From NCBI GenBank assembly GCA_026398275.1, contig JAPLTF010000060.1, positions 1 through 64,000 on the forward strand: 64,000 nucleotides of DNA. Direction: 5' to 3'. The position numbers and the translations under genes are program-made. This DNA is from Verrucomicrobiota bacterium. GTDB taxonomy: Bacteria; Verrucomicrobiota; Verrucomicrobiia; Chthoniobacterales; Terrimicrobiaceae. Below the pieces are notes generated by a model. The model ran no database searches. It was not told where the DNA came from and saw nothing but the letters and a program-made list of their open reading frames with translations. The first letter of the stretch is position 1; each line of letters begins with the position of its first letter. Shown in pieces: positions 37,984 to 46,802 of this stretch.

Positions 37984-38712
37984 GTGAACGGGCTTGCCAT
38001 CGGCGGAGGCGACCGCTGCGACTGGGTCGCGCAGGCAATCGATCCGGGGATTGACAGCGTCCTGGATATTGGTTGCGGATACGGATGGACGCTTGCACGG
38101 CTCGCGGGAAAGGTGCCGGAGCTTGTGGGCGTGGATCTCGATGAGGAAGCGCTGGCGAGCGCGAGGGCCCACTACCAGGGCATCCGGTTCGTCCTGCAGA
38201 CGGGCGCCGATCTGCCATTTGAAGCGGAAGCTTTTGGAGCGGTGATTTTTTCCGACGTCATCGAGCACGTCGGCGAAGCGAACAAGCAGGCGGTCATCGA
38301 CGAGGCGTGGCGGGTCCTGAAGCCCGGCGGTCGATTTATTTTCACCGCGCCGTATGCCGGGCTTTTCGCATGGGCGGATCCGATGGATGTCAAGCGGCGC
38401 TTCCCGTGGATTTACCGGCTCTACATGCGGTGGACATTCTACACTCCGAGCACCGGGATGGATGTCGGCCACAAACACGTTTCTTTGCGGGAGGTTGAGA
38501 CACTGTTTGCCGACAGGTTTGTCATCGAGCAGGTCCACTACTGCGGGCTCTTCATGCCGGTGCTCGCCTGGATCCTTTCGATTGACAACCGTGTCCGCAT
38601 CCTGCCCCGGCGGTGGCATGATCAACTCGGCAGGTTTCAGGGGTGGGAAAGCGGGGTGCCCTACGGACCGCTGCTTTCCTACAACATCCGGATTACGGCG
38701 CGGAAAAAATAA
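37984..38712 (+). CDS. Class I SAM-dependent methyltransferase
   Basis: 'VLDIGCGYGWTLARL', 'VGVDLDEEALASAR', 'IFSDVIEHVGE', 'WRVLKPGGRFIFTAPY'; GTG start assumed. Confidence 0.85.
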   Translation: MNGLAIGGGDRCDWVAQAIDPGIDSVLDIGCGYGWTLARLAGKVPELVGVDLDEEALASARAHYQGIRFVLQTGADLPFEAEAFGAVIFSDVIEHVGEANKQAVIDEAWRVLKPGGRFIFTAPYAGLFAWADPMDVKRRFPWIYRLYMRWTFYTPSTGMDVGHKHVSLREVETLFADRFVIEQVHYCGLFMPVLAWILSIDNRVRILPRRWHDQLGRFQGWESGVPYGPLLSYNIRITARKK

Positions 38713-39919
38713 GCCGGCGCCAGCGTCCGGCGTTCACCCTTGCCTGGATGACGACCGTGGAGCAGGCGCTCCGCATTCCGGTCAGGGGATCGCCGGGGGG
38801 TGACAGGAGGATTTTTGCCCGGGGATCCATCTGTTTCAGCAGGTTTCCCAAACCGCCCTGCATGAGCAACTGCAGAACTTCAGGAAATTTGATGAAGGCC
38901 GGCCCGGGGTGCGGAGGGGCGGATTCGCCGGGGGCTTTTTCCAGCAGGCAAGCGCGCAGGCCTGCGGCAAAGTCCACGCGGTAAAGCCGGTCGAAGTGCT
39001 GCATCGGGGACATCCTTCCAAGGTGCGAATCGATGAGCAGCAGGCCGCGGTCGGGAGTTCTCACAAAGTCAAAGCCTGTCAGACCCGTCACTCCGCTGGC
39101 CAGGGCGACGCGCCGGCAGAGTTCCCCGACATCCTCCCCGGGATCGCCACGGCCGAGCACCGTCGGCCCGAGACCCGCATTGAGGCAAACGACTTTTCGG
39201 ATTCCCATCCAGCTGACAAGACGTCCGCGGTCCGCCAAAAAGATCCCGGAGCCGACATCGGTGCCTTCATCCCGCTGAACAAGCCATGTGCCCGGAGGCA
39301 TTTCGCCGACCGGCCTCGAACCGTGCCCGCATCGAAGGACCGACAGTCCGCCTGATCCGGCATCCCCTTTGAGAAACCAGGATCCCGGCAATCGCTGCTG
39401 CATCGCCCAGGCCTCCCGGAAACTTGTGCAGACGTGGGTCTCGGGTGCCGGCAGGCGGTTTCGAAGACACCAATCGTAAAACTCCCTCTTGCTGCCAACT
39501 GTGGCGGCGGTTTCCGAGGCGGGATCAAGTGGAAGATATCTGACGACATCCGGGTGCCATGAATACTTGTAAAGAGCCTTGAGCCCCTGTTCATCGACAT
39601 TCAGAAAAAGCGAATACTCTCCGCTCAGGAGCCGCTTCTCCACGGTTGACGCCCACTCGTCGGGCGGTGCGAGGAACGTCCTTTTGATGCCCCTAACGCG
39701 GCGCAGCGAGTGCTTTGGAGTGATGACGGCATCCACCGGGAAGCCGGCCCGTCCGAGCATTTCCGGCACATGCATATAGCTTTGGCCAAACGTGTGGAGG
39801 CCAAGAAGAAGACGATGCACCGAGCACTTCGCTCCCCGGAAAAAATCCGGGGCAGTGGTCATGGGTTGCGCGAGGGGCATCAAACGGCGTAATGAACACC
39901 ATTCCTTGCCCATTGGCAA
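38693..39919 (-). CDS. ATP-grasp-like protein (start uncertain)
   Basis: 'NRLPAPETHVCTSFREAWAMQQRLPGSWFLKGDAGSGGLSV...GFDFVRTPDRGLLLIDSHLGRMSPM' is consistent with an ATP-grasp fold. Confidence 0.65.
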   Translation of the reverse strand: MPMGKEWCSLRRLMPLAQPMTTAPDFFRGAKCSVHRLLLGLHTFGQSYMHVPEMLGRAGFPVDAVITPKHSLRRVRGIKRTFLAPPDEWASTVEKRLLSGEYSLFLNVDEQGLKALYKYSWHPDVVRYLPLDPASETAATVGSKREFYDWCLRNRLPAPETHVCTSFREAWAMQQRLPGSWFLKGDAGSGGLSVLRCGHGSRPVGEMPPGTWLVQRDEGTDVGSGIFLADRGRLVSWMGIRKVVCLNAGLGPTVLGRGDPGEDVGELCRRVALASGVTGLTGFDFVRTPDRGLLLIDSHLGRMSPMQHFDRLYRVDFAAGLRACLLEKAPGESAPPHPGPAFIKFPEVLQLLMQGGLGNLLKQMDPRAKILLSPPGDPLTGMRSACSTVVIQARVNAGRWRRLIFSAP

Positions 39920-39985
39920 ATTTTCTATGCTTCGGGTTGTGGCGTGACAGGGCGGCGGCGGGGGATTACGCTGGTTCCCTGCAGG

Positions 39986-41287
39986 ATGAGTCCCTCCTCA
40001 CCGAAAGCCTGGATCGTCACCGCCGACATGGGATACGGCCATCAGCGCGCCGCGTATCCTTTTCGCGATATCGCGGAGGAGCGGATTATTGTCGCCAACA
40101 GCGACGCGATTGTCGGCGCGCAGGAGAAGAAGCTGTGGGGGCAGTTCCAGGGATTCTACGAGACGGTCTCGCGGCTCGGACGGATTCCTCTTGTCGGCCC
40201 CTGGCTCTGGAAGGCGTATGATTATTTTCAAAGCATCTCGCCATTTTATCCCTTCCGGGATCTCTCGAAGCCGACGCTCGGCTCCCTGCGCCTGCACCGC
40301 ATGATCCACAAGGGGTTTGCAAAAGGTGTTCCCGACTACGCGCGGCGGGAGGAGATCCCGTTCCTGAGCACATTTTTCGCCGTGGCCCTTGCCGCCGACC
40401 ACCTCGGACTGCCGGATGTTTCCTGCGTCGTCACGGATTCCGATATCAACCGGATCTGGGTTGCCGAAAAGCCGGCCGAGAGCCGGATCGTTTACTTTGC
40501 TCCCACGGCGAGGGCGCAAAAGCGGCTGATGCTTTACGGGGTTCCTGCGGAGAGGGTTTTTCTCACCGGCTTTCCGCTTCCTGCGGAAAATGTGGAGCCC
40601 GTGCGCGATGACCTTGCCAAGCGGATTGCCGTGCTCGATCCCCAGGGCGCATTCCGCGCAAAATACCGCCAGCTCCTGGCGGGCGAGCTCGGGCCGATTC
40701 CCCCGGCTGCGCGGCCGCTGACGATCGTCTTCGCCGTCGGCGGTGCCGGCGCGCAGGCCGAGATCGCAAGGCAGATCCTGTTGAGCCTTCGCCCGGCTCT
40801 GGAGGGCGGGCGAATTCGCATCTGCCTCGTCGCCGGAACCCGCCTCGAGGTGAATGGCTTTTTTCTGGAAACCATACGGGATGCCGGGTTGGGTGATGAG
40901 CTCGGAAAATCGATCCAGGTGCTCGTGTCGCTGAGCAAGACCGACTATTTCGCGAAGTTCAACCAGGTGATCCGCGAGGCCGACATCCTATGGACAAAAC
41001 CCAGCGAGCTGAGCTTCTACGCCGCGCTCGGCCTGCCGGTCGTGATGACCCCGCCAATCGGCTCCCATGAGGAGTGCAACAGCGACTGGTTGATCAAGAT
41101 CGGGGCAGGGATCCCGCAGGAGGATCCGTCCGCGGTAGCCGACTGGATCTTCGATTGGCGCGACCGCGGGCTGCTCGCGCTCTCTGCCTTCAACGGATTT
41201 TACCACGCCCCCCGGCACGGGACGGATAACATCAAGGCCCTGCTTTTTTCCAAAGACCGCGCGCAGGTCAAAATCCGGATGAACTGA
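39986..41287 (+). CDS. GT-B glycosyltransferase-like protein (MGDG synthase/MurG-like)
   Basis: 'AWIVTADMGYGHQRAAYPFRDI' and 'TIVFAVGGAGAQAEIARQIL...EADILWTKPSELSFYAALGLPVVMTPPIGSHEECNSDWL'. Confidence 0.65.
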   Translation: MSPSSPKAWIVTADMGYGHQRAAYPFRDIAEERIIVANSDAIVGAQEKKLWGQFQGFYETVSRLGRIPLVGPWLWKAYDYFQSISPFYPFRDLSKPTLGSLRLHRMIHKGFAKGVPDYARREEIPFLSTFFAVALAADHLGLPDVSCVVTDSDINRIWVAEKPAESRIVYFAPTARAQKRLMLYGVPAERVFLTGFPLPAENVEPVRDDLAKRIAVLDPQGAFRAKYRQLLAGELGPIPPAARPLTIVFAVGGAGAQAEIARQILLSLRPALEGGRIRICLVAGTRLEVNGFFLETIRDAGLGDELGKSIQVLVSLSKTDYFAKFNQVIREADILWTKPSELSFYAALGLPVVMTPPIGSHEECNSDWLIKIGAGIPQEDPSAVADWIFDWRDRGLLALSAFNGFYHAPRHGTDNIKALLFSKDRAQVKIRMN

Positions 41288-41361
41288 TTTGCTTTTGTGG
41301 CCGTAAAGGTCGCCGGAAAAATAATCCGGAACTTTTTCCCGAGCCGGCGGTTGTATCCGGC

Positions 41362-41787
41362 ATGAAAGCATTAAATAAAATCACCCTCCTCTGTGGAGTC
41401 GCCCTTGCGTCATTTGCCTGCAACCTCTCCGCACAGACGGCAAACCCGAATCCGCCAACTGCACCAGCTGGAGCCGAATGCCCGAAAGCCCATAAGGCCG
41501 GAAAGCAACCCGGACACAAGCTCATGGATGCGCTGAATCTCAGCGATGAGCAAAAGGCCAAAGTCGCCCCGGTTCTCCAGAAGGCGAAATCGGACGCCAA
41601 GGCGGTCAGGGCGGATGACAGTCTTTCCAAGCAGCAGAGGCACCAGCAGCTTGAGGCGCTCCGTCAAAGCGCGGCCCAGCAGCTCCAGGCAATTCTGACT
41701 CCCGAGCAGTTCCAAAAGTTCCAGCAGCTCAAATCGGAGCACAAAGCCGGGCGCGGGAACGAAAAGCCGGCAGCTCCCACAACGTAG
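41362..41787 (+). CDS. Periplasmic Spy/LTxxQ-like protein
   Basis: Signal peptide; 'LMDALNLSDEQKAKVAPVLQKAKSDAKAV...AILTPEQFQKFQQLKSEH'. Confidence 0.65.
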   Translation: MKALNKITLLCGVALASFACNLSAQTANPNPPTAPAGAECPKAHKAGKQPGHKLMDALNLSDEQKAKVAPVLQKAKSDAKAVRADDSLSKQQRHQQLEALRQSAAQQLQAILTPEQFQKFQQLKSEHKAGRGNEKPAAPTT

Positions 41788-41814
41788 AGCGCCTGCCGGA
41801 AAAGATATCCGAAA

Positions 41815-41876
41815 TGGAGGGACGACCGCTGTGTCGTCCCTTGGATAAGTGGGACCGGACAGCGCCGGTCCCTCCA
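41815..41876. repeat. REP/BIME-like element: two inverted hairpins with the same loop
   Basis: GGGACGAC-CGCTGT-GTCGTCCC (41819..41840) and GGGACCGG-ACAGCG-CCGGTCCC (41851..41872), bounded by TGGA/TCCA. Confidence 0.75.
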
Positions 41877-41877
41877 A

Positions 41878-43416
41878 TTACGGGGACTTCTTCAGGCTGC
41901 TCGATGGCACCGCCGAGCCGGGTGCGAGCCATTCTTTTCCGTGGAGCATGAATTGCCAGTGGCCGCGGTAGGTGCCGAGCTCCCCGTAGAAGCTGAGGCG
42001 GCCATCCGCCTTCGCCTGTTCGCGGATCCGGGGGCGCAGGTCCTGATCGTGCGTGAAAACGTCGTAGTCCGCACCGAGGACGTTGACATGCACGAAGCCG
42101 TGTTCATCGACGGTCGCGGGAGCTTCGACGAAAAAGACGCGCCCGTCGAAAGATCCGTCACGCAATGCGGTGTCCGGAGGAAGTTTGGATGTCTTGGGGG
42201 CGGAGGCGAACAGGTCCACCACCGAGGTGACAGCGGGCACCGGGGCCTCCGGGCCGGTTTCGGTGAGACTCGGCTGGTTGAGTGGCATCCAACGGGTTTT
42301 GTCCCCGTCCTCGACCGTGCGGAAGCGGGCCATGATGGGAAAATGGTCCGAGAACCCGCCGGGGGTTTTGGAGCGGGACCACCGGACCGGCCGCCCGTAA
42401 ACATCCGCGTTGAGGCCCGGGATTTTCATCACCTTGAAGCTGTTGTCCACATACTGGACGCCGTTCTGATCGTAGAGCCCGCGGGAGAGGATGAGGTGGA
42501 TGAGCGTGCCCCACTCGTCCTTGTAGATGTCGCTGCCGCGGTTGTTCGAGGGGAGCTCGAACCAGAGGTTGTAGAGGTCCGCATTTTTCCCACGCAGCGC
42601 GAGTTCGTTCCCCTGCGAGCCGAGGACGCTGTTGATTCCGGTCTCCTTCATCGCGCGATACCGGCGCTGCTGGTTGTAATGGGAGTTGAGGTCGCCGGCC
42701 ACGATCACGTCGGCATTCGGATCCACCGCAAAGATCCCGTCGAGCCGGCCGCGAAGGGTCTTCGCGTTTTCCAGCCGGACCTTCTCGCTCTCGACGTCGC
42801 CGGCCCCGGATTTCCAATGGTTGGCGAAGACGGTCAGCGGGTGGCCGTCGACGTCGATTGTGGCTTCGAGAATCGCCCTCGCGTTCGGGGTGGGGATCGT
42901 GCGGGTTGCGGTGATCGGGAACTTTGACAAAATCACGCTCCTGACACCGCGCGGGCGCCCGTCCTCGTAAGAGCCGGGCTTTTCATCCGTCGTGGCCACA
43001 TGATAGCCCGTCAGGCCTTCGTCGCTGAGGGCCTTGAGCAGCCAGGCCTCGGCAGGCAGACCGGCCAAGGCCGGGGGCACATCGGGGCCCGCGAGCAGGT
43101 CGGCCACCTTTTTGTCCTTCACCGAATCCAGCCATGCGCCGTAATCCTTGACCGACGATTCCGGCGTCTGGTCGAGCTCGATCTCGTTGAGCACAATGAT
43201 GTCCGGGCCGCCCTCGACCTTGGAGAGCGCTTTGGCGATATTTTTCACCTTCACCGCGAGATGCTCCGGGGTATACGTCGCGGGCTGGTAGTCGTCGTAA
43301 GCGGCCACGCCGTCGATGTCGAACAGGTTCTCCACATTGTAGGACACCACGGAAAAGTCCCGGGCAATTGCCGGAGCCGCGACCATCAGGAAAAGAACCA
43401 GGATCGATTTTAGCAC
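41878..43416 (-). CDS. Exported endonuclease/exonuclease/phosphatase family protein
   Basis: 'FSVVSYNVENLFD', 'DIIVLNEIELDQTPES', 'VIVAGDLNSHYNQ', 'GGFSDHFPI'; GTG start assumed at 43416. Confidence 0.85.
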   Translation of the reverse strand: MLKSILVLFLMVAAPAIARDFSVVSYNVENLFDIDGVAAYDDYQPATYTPEHLAVKVKNIAKALSKVEGGPDIIVLNEIELDQTPESSVKDYGAWLDSVKDKKVADLLAGPDVPPALAGLPAEAWLLKALSDEGLTGYHVATTDEKPGSYEDGRPRGVRSVILSKFPITATRTIPTPNARAILEATIDVDGHPLTVFANHWKSGAGDVESEKVRLENAKTLRGRLDGIFAVDPNADVIVAGDLNSHYNQQRRYRAMKETGINSVLGSQGNELALRGKNADLYNLWFELPSNNRGSDIYKDEWGTLIHLILSRGLYDQNGVQYVDNSFKVMKIPGLNADVYGRPVRWSRSKTPGGFSDHFPIMARFRTVEDGDKTRWMPLNQPSLTETGPEAPVPAVTSVVDLFASAPKTSKLPPDTALRDGSFDGRVFFVEAPATVDEHGFVHVNVLGADYDVFTHDQDLRPRIREQAKADGRLSFYGELGTYRGHWQFMLHGKEWLAPGSAVPSSSLKKSP

Positions 43417-43498
43417 GACCGGAAGATGAAACGGCCCGCCCAACAAGGAAAGCGGAATGTCCCGGTGCCCGCATTGCCGGGGCTGGAATACTCTGGTT

Positions 43499-44302
43499 TT
43501 ACTGAGCAGACTGCAGCGCGGTCTTCTGCGCTTCATTAAAAGCATTCCATCCCCACTTGGAACGGAATAACTCTTCCTCGTAAGTAAACCCGCCCGTGAG
43601 CTGGCTCCTTCGGTAGCTGGGAAGTCCGCTATAACTGGCAGGGGAGGGCGGGGCTGTTTTAGAATCGCGCGTAGCAGACAGAGAAGATGTCCCGTTGACG
43701 GAGCCGGAAATGCCCACGTCCAACGCGGTGGTTCCGGGGGACGTTTGGACTCCCTCGACTGAGACGAGCTGGCTTCCCACGGAGAAGGAGTTTCCAGGTG
43801 CGTTGGGATCAATTTGCTGAAGAATCGGGGCCGGAGACCGTGGGCCCTCCGTTTGGAATGCCGAGGCAGACTGGTCGTTCGAACAGGCTTGGGCTGAGCT
43901 CGGCGAATTGGTGGCGGGAACACCCGCTCCGCTGACACTTCGTGGTTGCTCCATGGGTCGAACGTTCCGAGAAACCGGCGAGGTGCCGGAAGAAAGCACC
44001 GGTTGTTGAGAGATCGCTGCCTCCTCGCCATCGAAAGTCGGGTCGCTTGGTTTGTCCGAACTCCGGCTTGCTTCGTCAACTTGCGAAGGCAGACCCCCAG
44101 GGGCGGGAGCGGTTTTTGAATCGAATCGGACAGCGCTCCCACTCCAGCGGGAATCCTGTCCCGACAAGTCCCTGAGGCCGGTTGAGATCTTTTCCTCATC
44201 CTGGCTCCCGATTCTTGATGCCACGTATCCACCGGCCAGAATCGCAATCCCAAGGAAGCTCACCCCAAGGATGATCGAATAATAATGAGGTTTTTTGGAC
44301 AT
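43499..44302 (-). CDS. Hypothetical protein with one N-terminal TM helix and Ser/Pro-rich body
   Basis: 'MSKKPHYYSIILGVSFLGIAILAGGYVASRIG' TM; downstream of an intrinsic terminator. Confidence 0.6.
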   Translation of the reverse strand: MSKKPHYYSIILGVSFLGIAILAGGYVASRIGSQDEEKISTGLRDLSGQDSRWSGSAVRFDSKTAPAPGGLPSQVDEASRSSDKPSDPTFDGEEAAISQQPVLSSGTSPVSRNVRPMEQPRSVSGAGVPATNSPSSAQACSNDQSASAFQTEGPRSPAPILQQIDPNAPGNSFSVGSQLVSVEGVQTSPGTTALDVGISGSVNGTSSLSATRDSKTAPPSPASYSGLPSYRRSQLTGGFTYEEELFRSKWGWNAFNEAQKTALQSAQ

Positions 44303-44329
44303 GCGATGCGTTCGTGTTTTTTTCTGCGT

Positions 44330-44373
44330 AAAAAAAGGAAAGCCAGTGCGGCTTTTGTCCGTGACTGGCTTCC
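44330..44373 (-). terminator. Intrinsic terminator downstream of the 44426..45823 gene
   Basis: Stem GGAAGCCAGT / AGCCAGT-complement (44337..44347 with 44364..44373) followed on the minus strand by T7; a second strong hairpin lies at about 44380..44420. Confidence 0.8.
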
Positions 44374-44425
44374 GAAAGGGCTTTCCCGCCAGGCACTCAG
44401 GGGTGCCCGGCGGGGGAAGCTTGGA

Positions 44426-45823
44426 TTATTTACCGGTGACCAAACCGCCGTCCACGGTCTTCTTCACCTTGACGGTGGCATCATCAATGAGGCCGCCGCC
44501 TTGCGTGGCTGTGTTTGTTGATATTTCCGTGGCGAGCCCGTTGTAGAGCGCCAGAGCCGTGGCCGCCAAACCATCCGGATTCCTCTTCAGGAGACGGTTG
44601 TAGAGCCAGGCGGTATATTTCCCGCTTTTGACATTCGCGTTGGCAAAGTCGTAGCTCACACCATTCCACGAGAGCTGCACACCCTCGTCGCCAGCTGCGA
44701 TTTTTCCCTGGTCAACCCCGGCCGCATTTTTGTCCAGCACCCGCGGCAACGCATCGCCCGGGGTAACATAGCCGATGTAGTAGCCCGCAGTCGCATTGGG
44801 GTAAAGGTCCACGTTGGCTGCAAGATCCTCATCAAAATACGTTGAGCGATAAGCCGCCTGCGCGAGGCGCGTGGTCAATGTCGGAGCAAGGTTTGAGCCG
44901 GTGACGTAACCGCCGCTTCCGAGCGGCGATGTGACTCCGCTGACCGTTTCCTGGGGCCAGAGCTGGTGGGTGTTGGCTGTGCCTCCGGAGGTCACTCCAC
45001 CCGTTACTGACTGTCCCGTGATCGCAGGCTGATACTGTTTAACAATCGCCTGGGCGCCCAGACCGAATTCCGCATAGGTGCCGTAACGTTGCCCGGCATC
45101 CGTGTTGCGGCCGATTGCATAGACGATCTTGTTCTGATCGCCGCCTGTCCAATTTCCCGTGAAATACGATAGGGGCAAAGCGCCTGCGTTCCACAGGAGC
45201 TGGGCCAGCTGTGTGGTCAGGTTTTGACCGGCAGGGAAGCCCGGGCTGGCGATGAAGAGCAGCGGTGAAATCCCCACCTGCTGTGCCGTCAGCGTATTGT
45301 AGACCCACCCATTGAAGGTGCCGTTATACGGGGTTGTCGCCTGGAAGTTGGTCGAGAGGCCAAAATCCGCCGTGTGCAACTCGTAATCCGTCCCTTGAAC
45401 GGGGGCAGGGCTGGTTCCATAGATGTCGATGACCGTGCCCGTCCCAGTGGATATCGGAAACCGCACCTTGGCGACCGGGTTGTTCACCTGATCGGCCGCA
45501 GCCAGCGCGGCCACCGCGCCCGAGGCGCCGATGAATGAGGTCTTGATGACGACATTTGTGCTGTTGAAGGTGCCGTTCCAAGCGCCGTAGTTCGAGCCTT
45601 GAGCGTTGCTGAGGCCCGTGGTGGTCGCACCGGTGCGGTTCGCATTTCCGCCACTTCCGGAAAACGTCCAGTTGCCGTTCGGAGTGAGAAGGTTTGCGAT
45701 GGCGGTTTGTGTGGCCTGGCGGTCACCATTCGATCCTACGATGTAGATGAACGTTTGCGCCGAAGCGAGGCCGGCGGTCGTGATGATCGCGGCGGCGATT
45801 GCTAACATTTTAATGAGTTTCAT
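44426..45823 (-). CDS. Secreted protein, possibly PstS/periplasmic substrate-binding-like
   Basis: Met at 45823: signal peptide 'MKLIKMLAIAAAIITTAGLASAQ', then 'FIYIVGSNGDRQATQTAIANLL...NVVIKTSFIGASGAVAAL'. Confidence 0.55.
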   Translation of the reverse strand: MKLIKMLAIAAAIITTAGLASAQTFIYIVGSNGDRQATQTAIANLLTPNGNWTFSGSGGNANRTGATTTGLSNAQGSNYGAWNGTFNSTNVVIKTSFIGASGAVAALAAADQVNNPVAKVRFPISTGTGTVIDIYGTSPAPVQGTDYELHTADFGLSTNFQATTPYNGTFNGWVYNTLTAQQVGISPLLFIASPGFPAGQNLTTQLAQLLWNAGALPLSYFTGNWTGGDQNKIVYAIGRNTDAGQRYGTYAEFGLGAQAIVKQYQPAITGQSVTGGVTSGGTANTHQLWPQETVSGVTSPLGSGGYVTGSNLAPTLTTRLAQAAYRSTYFDEDLAANVDLYPNATAGYYIGYVTPGDALPRVLDKNAAGVDQGKIAAGDEGVQLSWNGVSYDFANANVKSGKYTAWLYNRLLKRNPDGLAATALALYNGLATEISTNTATQGGGLIDDATVKVKKTVDGGLVTGK

Positions 45824-45852
45824 GAGATGAAATATTTGATTGTTGATTGGAT

Positions 45853-46671
45853 TCAGGATTGAAGGGCCTTGCGGCGGCGCACGAAGACCATGAACACGGT
45901 CCCGGTAAGCGCCAGAAGGGCGTAGGTGGATGGCTCGGGGACCGCGGTGAAGGTCACGCCGCCCGAGTTGTTGATGCGGAATGCGCCAAGATTCGTGGGC
46001 ACGCCGCCGTTGAGGTTGCCGTTCGGAACGCGGAAGAAGTCGAGGACGGTCCCCGACGTTCCATTCCCGAAGCTGCCTTCGATCGACGTCCACTGGCTTG
46101 TTGCGCCAAAGTCGGTCGTGCTCGGTGTCGCGACCTGAACATAGTAGCTGGCGCTGCCGCTCACCCCCGACTGAACGATGCCGACGTTGCTGTTCGCGGT
46201 GGACGACTTGCCGTCAATCCAGGCAAACACGTTTCCGATCTGGCCCGCGGTATTCTGACGATCCGTCAGACTCCCACTCAGGTTCGGCCAGGGTGTTCCC
46301 GGCGTGTTCACATTCGTACGCGCTTTCGACGCATACAAATTCGGGTTGCTGGTATTGCTGGTTCCGAAGACGCCCCAGTAGAGGTCGGTCCGGGTGTTCC
46401 AACTGCCCCCGAATGTGGCAATGAGGTCCACCCCGATGCTGCCAAGTGACAGCGCAGTCACTGAGCCCGGCGTGGCATTGACGAACTGGGAAAAGCTTCC
46501 CAGGTTCACCAAATACGCGGTCGAGGATCCATCCTCCCGGAACCCCAGGACTACGGAGCCAAGGGCGGCGCTGGTGTTGATGGTTGCTGCTTCCGATGCT
46601 CCCGGAGAAAAACCGGCTGCCAGGCCGGCTGCACCCAAGAGAAGCGTCAGCAATTTGGTTCTTATTTTCAT
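45853..46671 (-). CDS. PEP-CTERM sorting-domain protein
   Basis: Signal peptide; C-terminal 'VPEPSTYALLALTGTVFMVFVRRRKALQS'. Confidence 0.9.
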   Translation of the reverse strand: MKIRTKLLTLLLGAAGLAAGFSPGASEAATINTSAALGSVVLGFREDGSSTAYLVNLGSFSQFVNATPGSVTALSLGSIGVDLIATFGGSWNTRTDLYWGVFGTSNTSNPNLYASKARTNVNTPGTPWPNLSGSLTDRQNTAGQIGNVFAWIDGKSSTANSNVGIVQSGVSGSASYYVQVATPSTTDFGATSQWTSIEGSFGNGTSGTVLDFFRVPNGNLNGGVPTNLGAFRINNSGGVTFTAVPEPSTYALLALTGTVFMVFVRRRKALQS

Positions 46672-46726
46672 GATGTGCTTTCTTTCTTTGTTTTGTTTGT
46701 TGTGCCTCCCGGTGCCGGGTCAGATT

Positions 46727-46755
46727 ATTAACGACTAGATAAGTCGTTAATAAGT
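46727..46755. promoter_or_regulatory. Perfect 12-bp inverted repeat, candidate operator
   Basis: TTATTAACGACT (46727..46738) - AGATA - AGTCGTTAATAA (46744..46755), 56 bp upstream of the PEP-CTERM start. Confidence 0.5.
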
Positions 46756-46802
46756 GTTTCTGCTATTCCGGAGTTTGGCGCAAGATTTTTTTGAGAATAT
46801 TT

